Shown: positions 1 through 8,573, counted from the first letter of the stretch. The stretch: 56,640 nt of DNA from Actinomycetota bacterium (GCA_005883955.1 VAXH01000062.1:1-56640), one strand, 5' to 3'. Notes: a model not told the origin generated them from the sequence alone. A program made the numbers and translations.

Positions 1-63
1 AAGTCGATCTACGTCGACTACTCCGGCAAGCTGCAGCGGGCCCAGATCGACACGGCCGAATAG
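1..63 (+). CDS. 3' end of an unidentified gene (partial)
   Basis: The window opens inside a reading frame whose last 20 codons end at TAG (61-63); the tail reads KSIYVDYSGKLQRAQIDTAE. It is too short to identify. The stop is 8 bases from the stop of the convergent gene that follows. Low GC-skewed or foreign composition is not apparent. Confidence 0.5.
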   Translation, partial: KSIYVDYSGKLQRAQIDTAE

Positions 64-71
64 GCGCGGCC

Positions 72-482
72 CTACGTGAAGGTGAGGATGTGGAAGAGCT
101 CGACGTCGAGCCCGTTCGCGGTCAGGCGCGCGGTCTTCGCGATTCCGTCCCGCTCCTCGAAGATCAGCACGAGCTCCTGCCCCTCGTCGTCGACGCGGTC
201 GAGCTGATCGAGCCGGAACGTGAGCGAGGACGTCTGCTCGCCGATCACGAACAGCAGCATCGCCTCGACGTTGTTCGGGCGGTCGAAATCGGTGCCCTCG
301 CGCAAGGTCAGCTCCCACGGCTGGCGCGGCGCGACCCAATCCTCGATAGTCGCGGCGTGAACGGTCAGCGCCTCGTCGACCTGGACCTCGACGGCCGCGT
401 CGTAGCGCTCGGCCGGCGTGGGGCGGGGGACGACTTCGAGAACCGGCACGAGTTTTGCGTATCCGGCCCATTGGTCGCCCAA
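72..482 (-). CDS. hypothetical protein, about 136 aa
   Basis: I do not recognise this protein. The frame reads as a plausible soluble alpha/beta protein (LVPVLEVVPRPTPAERYDAA near the N-terminus, then WELTLREGTDFDRPNN, and VELFHILTFT at the C-terminus) with no signal peptide or membrane segment. The reading frame stays open upstream to about 839, but that extension is Arg-rich antisense of the NIF3-like gene, so I place the start at TTG 482 with GTG 449 as the alternative. No Shine-Dalgarno sequence is visible at either. At TTG 482 it would start 3 bases from the divergent gene at 485, leaving no room for a conventional promoter; GTG 449 leaves about 35 bases. Confidence 0.55.
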   Translation of the reverse strand: MGDQWAGYAKLVPVLEVVPRPTPAERYDAAVEVQVDEALTVHAATIEDWVAPRQPWELTLREGTDFDRPNNVEAMLLFVIGEQTSSLTFRLDQLDRVDDEGQELVLIFEERDGIAKTARLTANGLDVELFHILTFT

Positions 483-484
483 AC

Positions 485-802
485 GTGAGCGAGCGGCGGC
501 ACAAGCTCGTCTGGTTCGTGCCCGAGGAAGCCCTTGATGCGACCCGTGCCGCGGTCTTCGCCGCGGGCGCCGGCCGGATCGGCGACTACGAGCGCTGCTC
601 GTGGTACACGGCGGGAACCGGCACGTTCCTTGGCGGCGAGGGGACGTCCCCTGCGACGGGCGAGCCCGGGCGCGAGGAGCGGACGCCTGAGCTACGGGTC
701 GAGACCGTCGTCGCCGGCGACCGCGTCGAGCCGGTCGTCGCCGCTTTGATCGCGGCCCATCCCTACGAAGAAGTCGCCTACGACCTCTATCCGCTCGCAT
801 GA
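485..802 (+). CDS. NIF3/YqfO insert-domain-like protein (CutA-like fold), 105 aa
   Basis: The sequence matches the roughly 100-residue domain found inserted in bacterial NIF3-family (YqfO) proteins and also encoded alone. It opens with KLVWFVPEEALDATRAAVF and AGAGRIGDYERCSWYTAGTG, runs through a GTFLGGEGTSPATGEPG loop, and ends in AAHPYEEVAYDLYPLA. In the family this domain has a PII/CutA-like fold; the metal-binding NIF3 halves are absent, so no enzymatic role can be claimed. GTG 485 is chosen because it begins just before the conserved first strand; TTG 455 would add ten residues. The stop overlaps the start of the RNase H gene by 3 bases (ATGA), so the two are translationally coupled. Confidence 0.75.
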   Translation: MSERRHKLVWFVPEEALDATRAAVFAAGAGRIGDYERCSWYTAGTGTFLGGEGTSPATGEPGREERTPELRVETVVAGDRVEPVVAALIAAHPYEEVAYDLYPLA

Positions 803-1197
803 AGGCGAAGCTTTCCACCGACGGTGGCGCCCGCGGCAACCCGGGCCCGGCGGCGTACGGCTACGTGCTGGAGGCCGAGGACGGCACCGTCCTGGATGCC
901 CGCGGCGAGAAGATCGGCGTCGCCACGAACAACGTCGCCGAGTACCGAGCCTTGGTCGCGGGCCTCGAGAAAGCGTTGGAGCTGGGCATCGACGAGCTCG
1001 AGGTCGTCTCCGACTCGGAGCTCCTCGTCAAGCAGATGCAGGGCGAGTACCGCGTCAAGAACGAGGCGCTACAAGAGCTCAACGAAGAGGCGAACTACCT
1101 GGAGCGTAAGCTCGGCCGCGTGCGCTACAAGGCAGTCCGCCGAGAGCACAACGAGCTCGCGGACAAGCTGGTCAACGAAGCCTTGGACGCTGCCTAG
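799..1197 (+). CDS. rnhA: ribonuclease HI family protein, 132 aa
   Basis: RNase H removes the RNA strand of RNA/DNA hybrids. All four acidic catalytic residues are visible: Asp8 in STDGGARGNPGP, Glu48 in NNVAEYRAL, Asp72 in VSDSELLVKQM and Asp122 in REHNELADKLVN, with His117 in the usual flexible position. The length of 132 residues is that of the short, single-domain actinobacterial form (often fused to other domains elsewhere, here alone). It overlaps the NIF3-like gene by 3 bases. The stop is followed after 22 bases by tRNA-Gly, whose promoter lies within and just after the 3' end of this gene. Confidence 0.9.
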   Translation: MKAKLSTDGGARGNPGPAAYGYVLEAEDGTVLDARGEKIGVATNNVAEYRALVAGLEKALELGIDELEVVSDSELLVKQMQGEYRVKNEALQELNEEANYLERKLGRVRYKAVRREHNELADKLVNEALDAA

Positions 1198-1209
1198 CGA
1201 GGCTATACT
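1183..1209 (+). promoter_or_regulatory. promoter of tRNA-Gly
   Basis: A TATACT -10 hexamer (1204-1209) ends 10 bases before the mature tRNA. A TTGGAC -35 (1183-1188) lies 15 bases upstream, a short spacer, inside the end of the RNase H gene. Seen directly; activity is inferred. Confidence 0.55.
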
Positions 1210-1219
1210 TCGCCCCCGC

Positions 1220-1293
1220 GCGGATGTAGCTCAGTTGGCTAGAGCGTCTGCTTGCCATGCAGAAGGTCGTGGGTTCGAGTCCCATCATCCGCT
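1220..1293 (+). tRNA. tRNA-Gly (anticodon GCC)
   Basis: The cloverleaf folds fully. The acceptor arms are GCGGATG (1220-1226) and CATCCGC (1286-1292) with discriminator T1293. The anticodon stem TCTGC/GCAGA encloses loop TTGCCAT (anticodon GCC), and the T arm contains GGTTCGAGTCC. CCA is not encoded; the sequence after T1293 is CCTCG. A hairpin terminator lies about 70 bases downstream. Confidence 0.97.
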
Positions 1294-1298
1294 CCTCG

Positions 1299-1332
<34 letters not shown>

Positions 1333-1365
1333 GTCCTCCTCTCGAAGGTTCTCGCTCCATCGAGA

Positions 1366-1399
1366 GAAGAGGCTCGCCGGAGCGAGCCTCTTCCGTTTT
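1366..1399 (+). terminator. intrinsic terminator after tRNA-Gly
   Basis: A perfect 12-bp stem (GAAGAGGCTCGC at 1366-1377 pairing with 1382-1393) with a 4-base loop is followed by CGTTTTG. It would end the tRNA-Gly transcript. The stem is symmetric enough to act also on the opposite strand, where the secreted-protein gene ends at 1420. Confidence 0.8.
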
Positions 1400-1419
1400 G
1401 AATGCGGCCAGGTATTGGC

Positions 1420-1950
1420 CTAGCCACTCGCGGTGATCAGGCATTGCGCCTCGAAGGTGTCGCCGGCGCTGATGTGAAAGGGACCGAAATGCGGAGCTGG
1501 TCCCTTCTGACCAGGAAAGACGGCCTCCTCGGCCTTTGTCGGGGTCTGGTCGATTGTGACAAGCACGCTGCCACCCGACGCCAGGGGATCGAGCGAGATA
1601 TCCGGTAGGAACGACAGCCAGGCGGAGAAGGGGGCGCCGAAGAATTGAGGCGCGGAGTACGCCAGTGGGATCGTGGTCGTCGCACCGTCCGTGACGGCGA
1701 TCGTGGCGGTCGCCACGTTCGAGTTGAAGATATGAAGAGCTAACCCGTATGTCCCGACGGCGAAGGCTCCCGTGTCAGTGACGGTGATTGGCTCCCCTGC
1801 GGGAACTGTCGCCGCGCCATCATTTCCAAAAGCGCAGTTCCCGAAATCGACTACAGCCGGTTCAGGTGACGCGCTTGCGCGCGCCGCCGTCCCACCGATC
1901 GCAGCAAGGGCCAGCGCCATAACCGCGACGATGGTCAGCGTCTTGAACAT
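1420..1950 (-). CDS. secreted hypothetical protein with signal peptide, 176 aa
   Basis: I do not recognise a family. Residues 1-27 form a Sec signal peptide (MFKTLTIVAVMALALAAIGG, then an ARASA cleavage context). The mature part is rich in Thr, Ala and Val and predicted to be beta-sandwich-like, e.g. VDFGNCAFGNDGAATVPAGE and GGSVLVTIDQTPTKAEEAVF. It resembles choice-of-anchor/ASPM-SPD-2-like extracellular strands, but this is only an impression. Two Cys residues, one near the mature N-terminus (FGNCAFG) and one at the C-terminus (EAQCLITASG), could form a disulfide. The ATG at 1950 has a good ribosome site, AAGGGAG, 7 bases upstream. It appears monocistronic. Confidence 0.8.
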   Translation of the reverse strand: MFKTLTIVAVMALALAAIGGTAARASASPEPAVVDFGNCAFGNDGAATVPAGEPITVTDTGAFAVGTYGLALHIFNSNVATATIAVTDGATTTIPLAYSAPQFFGAPFSAWLSFLPDISLDPLASGGSVLVTIDQTPTKAEEAVFPGQKGPAPHFGPFHISAGDTFEAQCLITASG

Positions 1951-2015
1951 GTGATTTCTCCCTTCTTTGTCGTATCGATTGCGTATTCGTTGGTCAGAGG
2001 TACGTCAGCTCGCGA

Positions 2016-2300
2016 TCAGCAGCGTCCGCATGTCTTGTTGCCTCCTCTCCAGTCGGGTGCGACCCAGACGGTGTCGATGACGCGCTCGCAGGGCATGCCC
2101 GCGCGCTCGCTCGCGTCCTTGACGGACGTGCGTGCCGAGGAGTCGAACAGGCAGAGGACTAGCTCGTCGCCAGGAAGGTAAAGCGCTCCCCTGAAAATTG
2201 TCTGTGGCCGCTCCGAGGTTTCGCTCCCCGCCCGCGCGGCCGCGAGCCGGAGCTCGTCTTCGGTCACGCCGGGCCAGAAGCACTTTGCCGTGTAGAGCAT
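2016..2300 (-). CDS. small DUF4242-like protein, about 94 aa
   Basis: The protein has the layout of the DUF4242/SCO4226-like small ferredoxin-fold proteins: a first strand MLYTAKCFWPGVTEDEL, a middle strand GDELVLCLFDSSARTSV, a helix VKDASERAGMPCERVIDTVW and a short tail. The C-terminal tail GGNKTCGRC carries two Cys, with others at CFWPG, LCLF and MPCE, so metal binding is conceivable; nickel binding is known for one family member but cannot be shown here. ATG 2300 is preferred because it begins the first strand; TTG 2321 would add seven residues. It is divergent from the large regulator at 2402. Confidence 0.65.
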   Translation of the reverse strand: MLYTAKCFWPGVTEDELRLAAARAGSETSERPQTIFRGALYLPGDELVLCLFDSSARTSVKDASERAGMPCERVIDTVWVAPDWRGGNKTCGRC

Positions 2301-2401
2301 CTCGGCGCGATCGTCCGACAACCGTGTCCCAAAGCTGTCCCAAGCGCGTCATCGCCCCTAGAATCGAGGGGATAAGTAGAGGACACTCTGGGTTGCGCGC
2401 G

Positions 2402-5400
2402 ATGGCAGCAACCCGCCTCGAATTCCGGATTCTTGGTCCCCTTGCGCTGCGGATTGACGGCGCCTCCGTCGCCATCGGAGGCCCGAAGCAGCGCGCGCTC
2501 CTCGCCCTCCTGTTGCTGAGCGCGAACCGTGTTGTCTCGCGCGAGCGGCTGATCGAAGAGCTCTTCGCCGAGCAGAGCCTCAATTCGGCCGACCATGCGC
2601 TACGAAACCAGGTCTCGCGCTTGCGCAAGGTGCTCGCCCCGGCGGCCGCGGATGAGCCCCGACTGGTCGCGCGCGCTCCCGGCTATCTGCTTCGCGTGGA
2701 ACCGGGCGAGCTCGACCTCGAGCATTTCGAGCGGCTCGTGGCGACCGGGCGCGAAACACTCGCGGAAAGTGATCCGGCTCGGGCCGCGGCATCGCTGCGG
2801 AGCGCCGAGCATCTCTGGCAGGGCCGCCCGCTTGCCGACCTCGAGTTCGAGCCGTTCGCGCGGGTGGAAGTCGAGCGGCTCGAGGAGTTGCGCCTGGCGG
2901 CTGTCGAGGAGCGGATCGATGCGGAGCTCGTGCTCGGCCGACAGCTCGCGCTCGTTCCGGAGCTCGAGGCGCTTGGCGCCGAGCATCCCTATCGCGAGCG
3001 CTTCCACGCGCAACTGATGCTCGCGCTCTACCGGTGCGGGCGGCAGGCGGAAGGGCTCGAGGTGTACCGGCGGACGCGCACGCTCTTGACCGAGGAGCTT
3101 GGGCTCGAGCCCGGAGTCGAGTTGCAAGAGCTCGAGCGAGCGATCCTCGTTCAAGACCCAGCCCTGAACGGGAGCTCCAACGGCGCCGAGAGACCCCCGT
3201 CACCACAGCGCGAGGTGTGCCCGTTCAAAGGCCTCGCGCCGTTCGAGGCCGTCGACGCGGAGTTCTTCTTCGGCCGCGAGCGTCTCGTCGCCGAGCTCGT
3301 GGCGCGGCTCGCGGAAGCGCCGCTGCTGGCGATTGTCGGGCCGTCCGGAGGCGGCAAGTCGTCGCTCCTCCGAGCCGGCTTCCTGCCGGCGCTCGATCGG
3401 GAATCGGTGGTCGTCCGGCCTGGAGAGCGATCGCCGGCCGAGCTTGTCGATCTTCTCGAGCGCGTTCCGCCCGGCGAGCAGCTCGTGCTCGCCGTCGATC
3501 AGTTCGAGGAGCTGTTCGCCCCCTCCGTGGCCGAGCACGAACGACGCGCGTTCATCGACACGCTCGTCGACGCGGCCTGGGATCCCGAGCGCCGAGCAGT
3601 GATCCTGATCGCGATCCGAGCGGACTTCTTCGGGCTTATGGCGCCGTACGTCGAGCTGGCGGATCTCGTCGGCCCGAACCACGTTCTGCTCGGGCCGATG
3701 AGCGCCGGTGAGCTTCGCCGCGCGATCGAGGGCCCGGCCGAGCGAACGGGGCTCGAGGTCGAACCGGCGCTGGTCGACGCGCTCGTGGACGACGTCGTCG
3801 GCGAGACGGGAGGGCTACCACTCCTCTCGACGGCGCTGCTCGACCTCTGGCGCGAGCGCGAGGGCCGAGCGCTGACGCTCGCCGCCTACGAGCGGACGGG
3901 CGGCGTCAGCGGCTCGGTCGGACGCCACGCAGAGGCGGCGTTCCGGTCGCTAGGCGAGGAGGAGCAAAAGGTCGCGCGCCGGATACTGCTCCGGCTCGTT
4001 TCCGGCGAGGGCGACACCCTCACGCGCCGCCGCGTGACGAGCGGCGAGCTCGATGCCGATGACGACGAGCGCATCGAGCATGTGCTCTCGGCGCTGGTCG
4101 AGCGCCGGCTGCTCGTCGCCGACGACGGGAAGATCGAGCTCGTGCACGAGGCGCTGCTCGACCAGTGGTCGAGGCTCGTCGACTGGCTGGAGGAGGACGC
4201 TCAGGGCCGCCGCCTGCACCGGCACCTCACTCAGGCGGCAGCGGAGTGGGAGACGGCGGCGCGCGATCCGAGCGAGCTCTACCGCGGGGCTCGCCTCGCT
4301 GGCGCGCTCGACTGGGTCGACGCTGCCGGTGACGACGCAGGACTGAACCGGCTCGAGCACGACTTCCTGGAGCAGAGCCGCAGCGCGTTCGCTCGCTCGA
4401 ACCGGCGACTGCGCGGCCTGCTCGCGGCTGCCGTCCTCATGCTTGTCGCCGCCCTCGTTGCAGGTGGGCTGGCGCTCGTGGCGCGAGGGTCCGCAAGGCG
4501 CGAGGCGACCGCGGCGATCGCTCAGCGCCTCGGCGCACAGGCGCTGATCGACCCGAGCGTCGACCGATCGCTGCTGCTCGCACGGGAGGGCGTCAACCTC
4601 GACGACTCCGTCGCCACCCGCAGCAACCTGCTTGCCGCGCTGCTGCGCAGCCCCGCCGCGATCGGAGTTGCGCACGAGGGCAGCGACCGTCTGCTGGACG
4701 AGGCGCTTAGCCCCGATGGCCGCACGCTTGCCGTCCGCGGTGACGACGGCAGGATCGTCTTCTTCGACGCGCAGACGTTGCGTCGGCTGGGGAAAGCGCT
4801 GCCGGGCAGCGATCAGCTCGGCCTCATGGGAGCAACAGTCGGACCCCTGCACGCGCTCGCCTTCAGTTCCGACGGCAAGACGCTCGCGATCGGGAGCACG
4901 ACTGGGCATCAGGCGACGCTCGACCTCGTCGACACCCGCTCCGATCGGACGCGGCACGCGGCGATCGATTCATCTATCCACACTGCGGATGTCGCGTTTT
5001 CCCCTGACGGGAGCACGGTCGCGGCCGGCGAGCCCGTGACCGGGATGGTGAGTCCACCCGACGAGGTGGTCGTCCTGCGTGACGCACGGACTGGCCGCAA
5101 GCGCGCGACCTCCGGGCCGATTGCGGCCGGGCGGCTTGCCGGCTATACGAGTGACGGCCGCTTCCTTCTCGTCACCAAAGGCGCCGGAGCTTCGCTCCTC
5201 CTCGATGCAGGCACCCTGAGGCCCGTGAAGACGATCGGGCTCGGCGGTGCTGCGGCGCTTTCGCCGACCGAGGATGAGGCGGCGTTCGGTCACCCCGACG
5301 GCAGCGTCACACTTCTCGACCTGAAGACCGGTGGAACGAGCACGCTGTCCGGGCGGGCGAGCGAAAACATCGAAGCCGCCAGCTTCAGCCCCGACGGCAT

Positions 5401-6574
5401 GACGCTCGCAACCGCAGCCGACGACGGCACCGTCTCCGCCTGGAGCGTTCGCTCTGGAGCGTTGCGCGAGACCCTCGAAGGCCACTCCGCGGCCGTGCGG
5501 GAAGCGGTCTTCAGCCCCGACGGGCGAACTCTCTACACGGCCAGCTACGACGGCAGCGTCATTGCCTGGGATCTGGATGGAGCGCGCCGGCTGGGACAGC
5601 CGTTTCGATACACCTCCCGCACCGGCGGTGTCTCGACCTGGTCGGACGTGAGCGCGGACGGTTCGCTCTTCGCCCTGTCACCCGGGCCGAACCGTGTCGC
5701 TCTCTGGCGTTCCGGAACGCTGAGCCGTCTCGCCGTCCCACTGCGCGGCCCCGTCGGGGACGTGAGCGGGCTCGCCTTCAGCCGGGCCGGGAACCTAGTC
5801 GCGGCCGTCGGCAGCCTGAACGCTGTCCTCTGGAACGTCAGTACGAGGAAGATCGTCAGGATCGTGTCCGTCGGAGACCACGGTGCGGACGGGGTCGCGT
5901 TCAGTCCGGATGGTCGCACGCTGGCGATCGGGCGCGCCGACGGAATCGACGCTCTCTACGACCTTCGGACGGGGAAGGAGACAGCGAAGCTGATCGGCGC
6001 CGGAAGCACGGTCGACATCGACTTCAGCCCGGACGGCAAACTGCTCGCTTCGGCAAGCCTGACGGGGAGGACGACCCTCTGGAACGTCGCCCGGCGAAGC
6101 CGCGTGCGCGACCTGCCGGGCGCGGTCGCCGCCTTCGCGGTTCGGTTCTCGCCGAACGGAAAGCTCGTCGCCGTCGGCGACAGCTCGGGCGCAGTCGTCC
6201 TCTGGGACGCCGTCAGCGGGCGGCGCGTCGGCGAACCGCTCGTGGGACACGGCGGAGCGGTGAACTCGCTCGACTTCGATCAACACGGAAGGCTCGTGAC
6301 CGCGAGCGAAGACGGAAAGCTCCGCCTCTGGGACGTCGTGACACGAAAACTGATCGGCGCGCCGCTACCCGGCTCGACCACCAGCGGCTCCGTCAGTTTC
6401 TTCCCGGACGGGAAGCACGTCCTCGGCGTCTTCAGCTCAGGGACCGGGATCCTCTGGAACGTTGATCCCGCCGCGTGGAAGGCGAAGGCGTGCAGCGTCG
6501 CCCGCCGCAACCTCACTCATGCTGAGTGGACCGAGTTCCTGGGCGGGCGGAGCTACCGCAACGTCTGTCCATAA
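2402..6574 (+). CDS. BTAD winged-helix / STAND ATPase / WD40 regulator, 1390 aa
   Basis: A multidomain signal-transduction protein. Residues about 4-100 are an OmpR-type winged helix (LEFRILGPLALRIDG, LSANRVVSRERLIEELF) and about 105-250 a BTAD helical repeat, together the SARP-type DNA-binding module. A STAND NTPase follows: CPFKGLAPFEAVDAEFFFGR, Walker A GPSGGGKSS near residue 316, Walker B LVLAVDQFEELF near 361. A single membrane helix lies near 670-697 (LRGLLAAAVLMLVAALVAGG). From about 765 to 1350 there are many WD40 blades (FSPDGRTLA/SADDGTV patterns), closed by NLTHAEWTEFLGGRSYRNVC, a tail typical of this family. The architecture implies a membrane-tethered transcription factor that oligomerises on ligand binding by the propeller; targets are unknown. 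ATG 2402 is the first start before the winged helix; TTG 2393 is in frame. Confidence 0.9.
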   Translation: MAATRLEFRILGPLALRIDGASVAIGGPKQRALLALLLLSANRVVSRERLIEELFAEQSLNSADHALRNQVSRLRKVLAPAAADEPRLVARAPGYLLRVEPGELDLEHFERLVATGRETLAESDPARAAASLRSAEHLWQGRPLADLEFEPFARVEVERLEELRLAAVEERIDAELVLGRQLALVPELEALGAEHPYRERFHAQLMLALYRCGRQAEGLEVYRRTRTLLTEELGLEPGVELQELERAILVQDPALNGSSNGAERPPSPQREVCPFKGLAPFEAVDAEFFFGRERLVAELVARLAEAPLLAIVGPSGGGKSSLLRAGFLPALDRESVVVRPGERSPAELVDLLERVPPGEQLVLAVDQFEELFAPSVAEHERRAFIDTLVDAAWDPERRAVILIAIRADFFGLMAPYVELADLVGPNHVLLGPMSAGELRRAIEGPAERTGLEVEPALVDALVDDVVGETGGLPLLSTALLDLWREREGRALTLAAYERTGGVSGSVGRHAEAAFRSLGEEEQKVARRILLRLVSGEGDTLTRRRVTSGELDADDDERIEHVLSALVERRLLVADDGKIELVHEALLDQWSRLVDWLEEDAQGRRLHRHLTQAAAEWETAARDPSELYRGARLAGALDWVDAAGDDAGLNRLEHDFLEQSRSAFARSNRRLRGLLAAAVLMLVAALVAGGLALVARGSARREATAAIAQRLGAQALIDPSVDRSLLLAREGVNLDDSVATRSNLLAALLRSPAAIGVAHEGSDRLLDEALSPDGRTLAVRGDDGRIVFFDAQTLRRLGKALPGSDQLGLMGATVGPLHALAFSSDGKTLAIGSTTGHQATLDLVDTRSDRTRHAAIDSSIHTADVAFSPDGSTVAAGEPVTGMVSPPDEVVVLRDARTGRKRATSGPIAAGRLAGYTSDGRFLLVTKGAGASLLLDAGTLRPVKTIGLGGAAALSPTEDEAAFGHPDGSVTLLDLKTGGTSTLSGRASENIEAASFSPDGMTLATAADDGTVSAWSVRSGALRETLEGHSAAVREAVFSPDGRTLYTASYDGSVIAWDLDGARRLGQPFRYTSRTGGVSTWSDVSADGSLFALSPGPNRVALWRSGTLSRLAVPLRGPVGDVSGLAFSRAGNLVAAVGSLNAVLWNVSTRKIVRIVSVGDHGADGVAFSPDGRTLAIGRADGIDALYDLRTGKETAKLIGAGSTVDIDFSPDGKLLASASLTGRTTLWNVARRSRVRDLPGAVAAFAVRFSPNGKLVAVGDSSGAVVLWDAVSGRRVGEPLVGHGGAVNSLDFDQHGRLVTASEDGKLRLWDVVTRKLIGAPLPGSTTSGSVSFFPDGKHVLGVFSSGTGILWNVDPAAWKAKACSVARRNLTHAEWTEFLGGRSYRNVCP

Positions 6575-6658
6575 GTCCGACGCCCGTGAGACGGCTCCGT
6601 CGCAATCTGTCCGCGGCGAGACCGCATCATCACCGCTGCTACTCGAGCTGGGTCTGAG

Positions 6659-6710
6659 CCGCTGAGCAGCCGACATAGTCCGAACCTCTCCACCGCGAGA
6701 GTGCGTCGTT
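6659..6710 (+). repeat. dispersed 52-bp repeat, copy 1
   Basis: Aligns without gaps to 18009-18060 with 44 of 52 bases identical, beginning with the identical CCGCTGAGCAGCCGA. Both copies include a conserved CCTCTC-N-ACCGCGAG block and lie outside genes. Confidence 0.75.
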
Positions 6711-6771
6711 GAGGGCTTGCTAACGCGCCTCCGTAGCCTTTTTTGGAACTCGTTGAGCTTTTTGGAACTCG

Positions 6772-6820
6772 CCCTCCTCCTCTCCTCCTCTCTCCTCTCC
6801 TCTCCTCCTCTCTCCTCTCC
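6772..6820. repeat. polypyrimidine (CCT/CTCT) tract
   Basis: 49 consecutive C/T bases made of CCTCCT, CTCT and CTCC units. Purine-free runs of this length can slip in replication and form triplex structures; no function is claimed. Confidence 0.9.
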
Positions 6821-6946
6821 GGCTCCTCACTGGTGGCGTGCCCTGTTGGTCGGGCTGCAACGGGCTGACGAGGAACTACGCCCTCCGGCGGTCATTCTGT
6901 TCGAGAGGGTTGGCTTGACTTTTCACCCGACCGGAGGGAGTTCGTG

Positions 6947-7780
6947 ATGGCGGCAATTTCCGAGCGGGAAAGCGGAAGATCGAGGCGGCAAACGCGTCCG
7001 GGAATACCCCGGTCGTCTTCATCCACGGACTCTGGGTGCTGCCGAGCAGCTGGGCCAGTTGAGCGGACTTCTTCAAGCAGGCCGGCTATGCGCCGCTGAC
7101 GCCTGACTGGCCAGACGATCCGCAAACGGTTGAAGCGGCCCGGGCGAACCCGGATGTCCTTGCCAAGAAGACCTTGAAGCAGATCTCCGATCACACCACC
7201 GAGATCATCAATGCCTTGGACAAGAAACCAGCGGTGATGGGCACTCGACCGGGGGCCTGGCGGCGCAGATGCTCGCGGGCCGGGGCCTCTCAGCGGCCAC
7301 GGTGGCAATCGACCCCGGGCCCTTCCGCGGCGTTCTGCCTCTGCCGGCCTCCGAACTCAGGGTGGCGGGCCCGTTGCTGGCCAACCCGCTCACGCGCGGC
7401 CGCGCGATCACGCTCAGGTTCGACCAATTCAAGTACGGCTGGGCTAACGCGCTGGACGAAAGGGAGGCGAAGGACGACACGTTCCACGTCGCCGCCTCCG
7501 GGATTGCACTCATGCAGATGGGCAACGCGAACCTAACCCGCGGACCGAGGCGAAGGTGAACACGAAGAACCCAGACCGCGGTCCCCTGCTGATCATCGAG
7601 GGCGAGAAGGATCACACGGTGCCGTGGGCGGTCGCGAACGCCGCCTACAAGCGGCAGAAACGGAACCCCGCCGTGACGGAGATCGTGAAGATGCCAAACC
7701 GAGGCCACGCCCTCACGATCGACCACGGCTGGCGCGAGGTCGCCCAGACGGCGCTCGACTTCGTCAAGCGATTCGCCTAA
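6947..7780 (+). pseudogene. alpha/beta hydrolase pseudogene (three 1-base deletions plus a stop)
   Basis: Joined across frames this encodes a complete alpha/beta-hydrolase. It has VVFIHGLWVLPSSW near the N-terminus, DWPDDPQTVEAARANPDVLA, nucleophile elbow GHSTGG, a lid region LRFDQFKYGWANALDEREAK, LLIIEGEKDHTVPW with the acid, and the histidine in MPNRGHALTIDHGW. The frame is broken at 6974-6975 (one G short), by TGA at 7060-7062 where Trp is expected, at 7239-7241 (one G short, exactly before the HS of the elbow) and near 7535 (one A short). Ribosome site and start (ATG 6947 or GTG 6944) are intact. All three indels shorten homopolymers, so sequencing error is a rival explanation; the internal TGA is not explained that way. 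Homologues act on chloroperoxidase- or haloalkane-like substrates; the substrate here is unknown. Confidence 0.85.
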
Positions 7781-7820
7781 GCGGTCACTGCGCGGCGACG
7801 ACGTCCTTACAAAGGCGGGC

Positions 7821-8573
7821 TTACCGGGACATGGACTGGCTGAGCCAGTCCTCAAAGCGGGTCGGGGCGATGCGTGCGTTGCCCACCGGGGTGAGGGAGT
7901 GGTCCTCGAGCTCTGTGCCGAAGTAGCGGGCGTGGACATCGGCCGTCACAGGACGCGGGTCGTGCTTGGCGCTGAGAACGCGCCGGGCGAGCTCGTCGAG
8001 CCGAAATTGCTCGGGACCGGCGAGCTCAACGATCCCATTCACCGGTTCGCTCACCGCGACCTCGGCCAGTGCGGCCGCCACGTCGTCGGCCGACTCCGGC
8101 TGGACGAACACGGGCGCCAGGCGGACGGTGTCCCCGTCGGTGCTCGAGTCAGCGATGCCGCCGATGAACTCAAAGAACTGCGTCGCGCGGAGGATCGTGA
8201 AAGGCACGGGCCCAGCCTTCACCGACTCCTCCTGCGCGACCTTCGCACGGAGATAGCCGCTTTCGGGGAGTCGGTCCGCGCCGACGATCGACAGCGTGAC
8301 ATGGTGCTTTACGCCGGCGGCGGCTTCCGCGGCCAGGATGTTCCGCGCCGAGGTCTGGAAGAAGTCCATGACTGCTGCGTCGTCCCACACTGGCGCGTTC
8401 GAGACGTCGACGACGACCTGGGCACCCTCGAGCGCCTCGGCCAGCCCCTCGCCGGTGATGGTGTTGACGCCCGTGTCGGGTGACGCCGCGAGCGGATCGT
8501 GGCTGGCCTCGCGCAGTTTCTCGACGAGCTTCGACCCGATTAGGCCGGTTCCGCCGATGACAACAATCTTCAT
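7821..8573 (-). CDS. NmrA-like atypical SDR (NAD(P)-binding) protein, 250 aa
   Basis: An atypical short-chain dehydrogenase of the NmrA/TMR group. The N-terminal Rossmann motif is KIVVIGGTGLIGSKLV, followed by VVVDVSNAPVWDD and VKHHVTLSIVGADRLPESGY (a Ser-and-Tyr stretch where classical enzymes have YxxxK; here GYLRAKVAQEE retains Y and K). TILRATQFFEFIGG and VQPESADDVAAALAEVA are typical of nucleotide-sugar-epimerase-like and azoreductase-like relatives. The ATG at 8573 has a clear AAAGGAG ribosome site. It is intact although both flanking genes are pseudogenes. Likely an oxidoreductase or redox sensor; substrate unknown. Confidence 0.85.
   Translation of the reverse strand: MKIVVIGGTGLIGSKLVEKLREASHDPLAASPDTGVNTITGEGLAEALEGAQVVVDVSNAPVWDDAAVMDFFQTSARNILAAEAAAGVKHHVTLSIVGADRLPESGYLRAKVAQEESVKAGPVPFTILRATQFFEFIGGIADSSTDGDTVRLAPVFVQPESADDVAAALAEVAVSEPVNGIVELAGPEQFRLDELARRVLSAKHDPRPVTADVHARYFGTELEDHSLTPVGNARIAPTRFEDWLSQSMSR

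Larger units (their letters stand above)
6575..6946. other. 372-bp gene-free stretch with repeats
   Basis: No credible gene. It holds a 52-bp copy of a repeat also found at 18009 (6659-6710), a tandem pair CTTTTTTGGAACTCG/CTTTTTGGAACTCG (6738-6752 and 6758-6771), and a 49-base polypyrimidine tract (6772-6820). The last 125 bases lead into the pseudogene at 6947, which retains a strong ribosome site (GGAGGG, 6934-6939). Confidence 0.7.

Noticed and set aside
483-839. Long N-terminal extension of the minus-strand gene at 72 (open frame to 839)
   Set aside because: The extension is Arg/Ala-rich, antisense of the NIF3-like and RNase H genes, and has no ribosome site; only the part up to about 482 looks coding.
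2402-6574. Antiphage STAND (Avs-like) defence protein
   Set aside because: The N-terminus is a BTAD/winged-helix transcription module, not a nuclease or other effector, and no defence genes are nearby.
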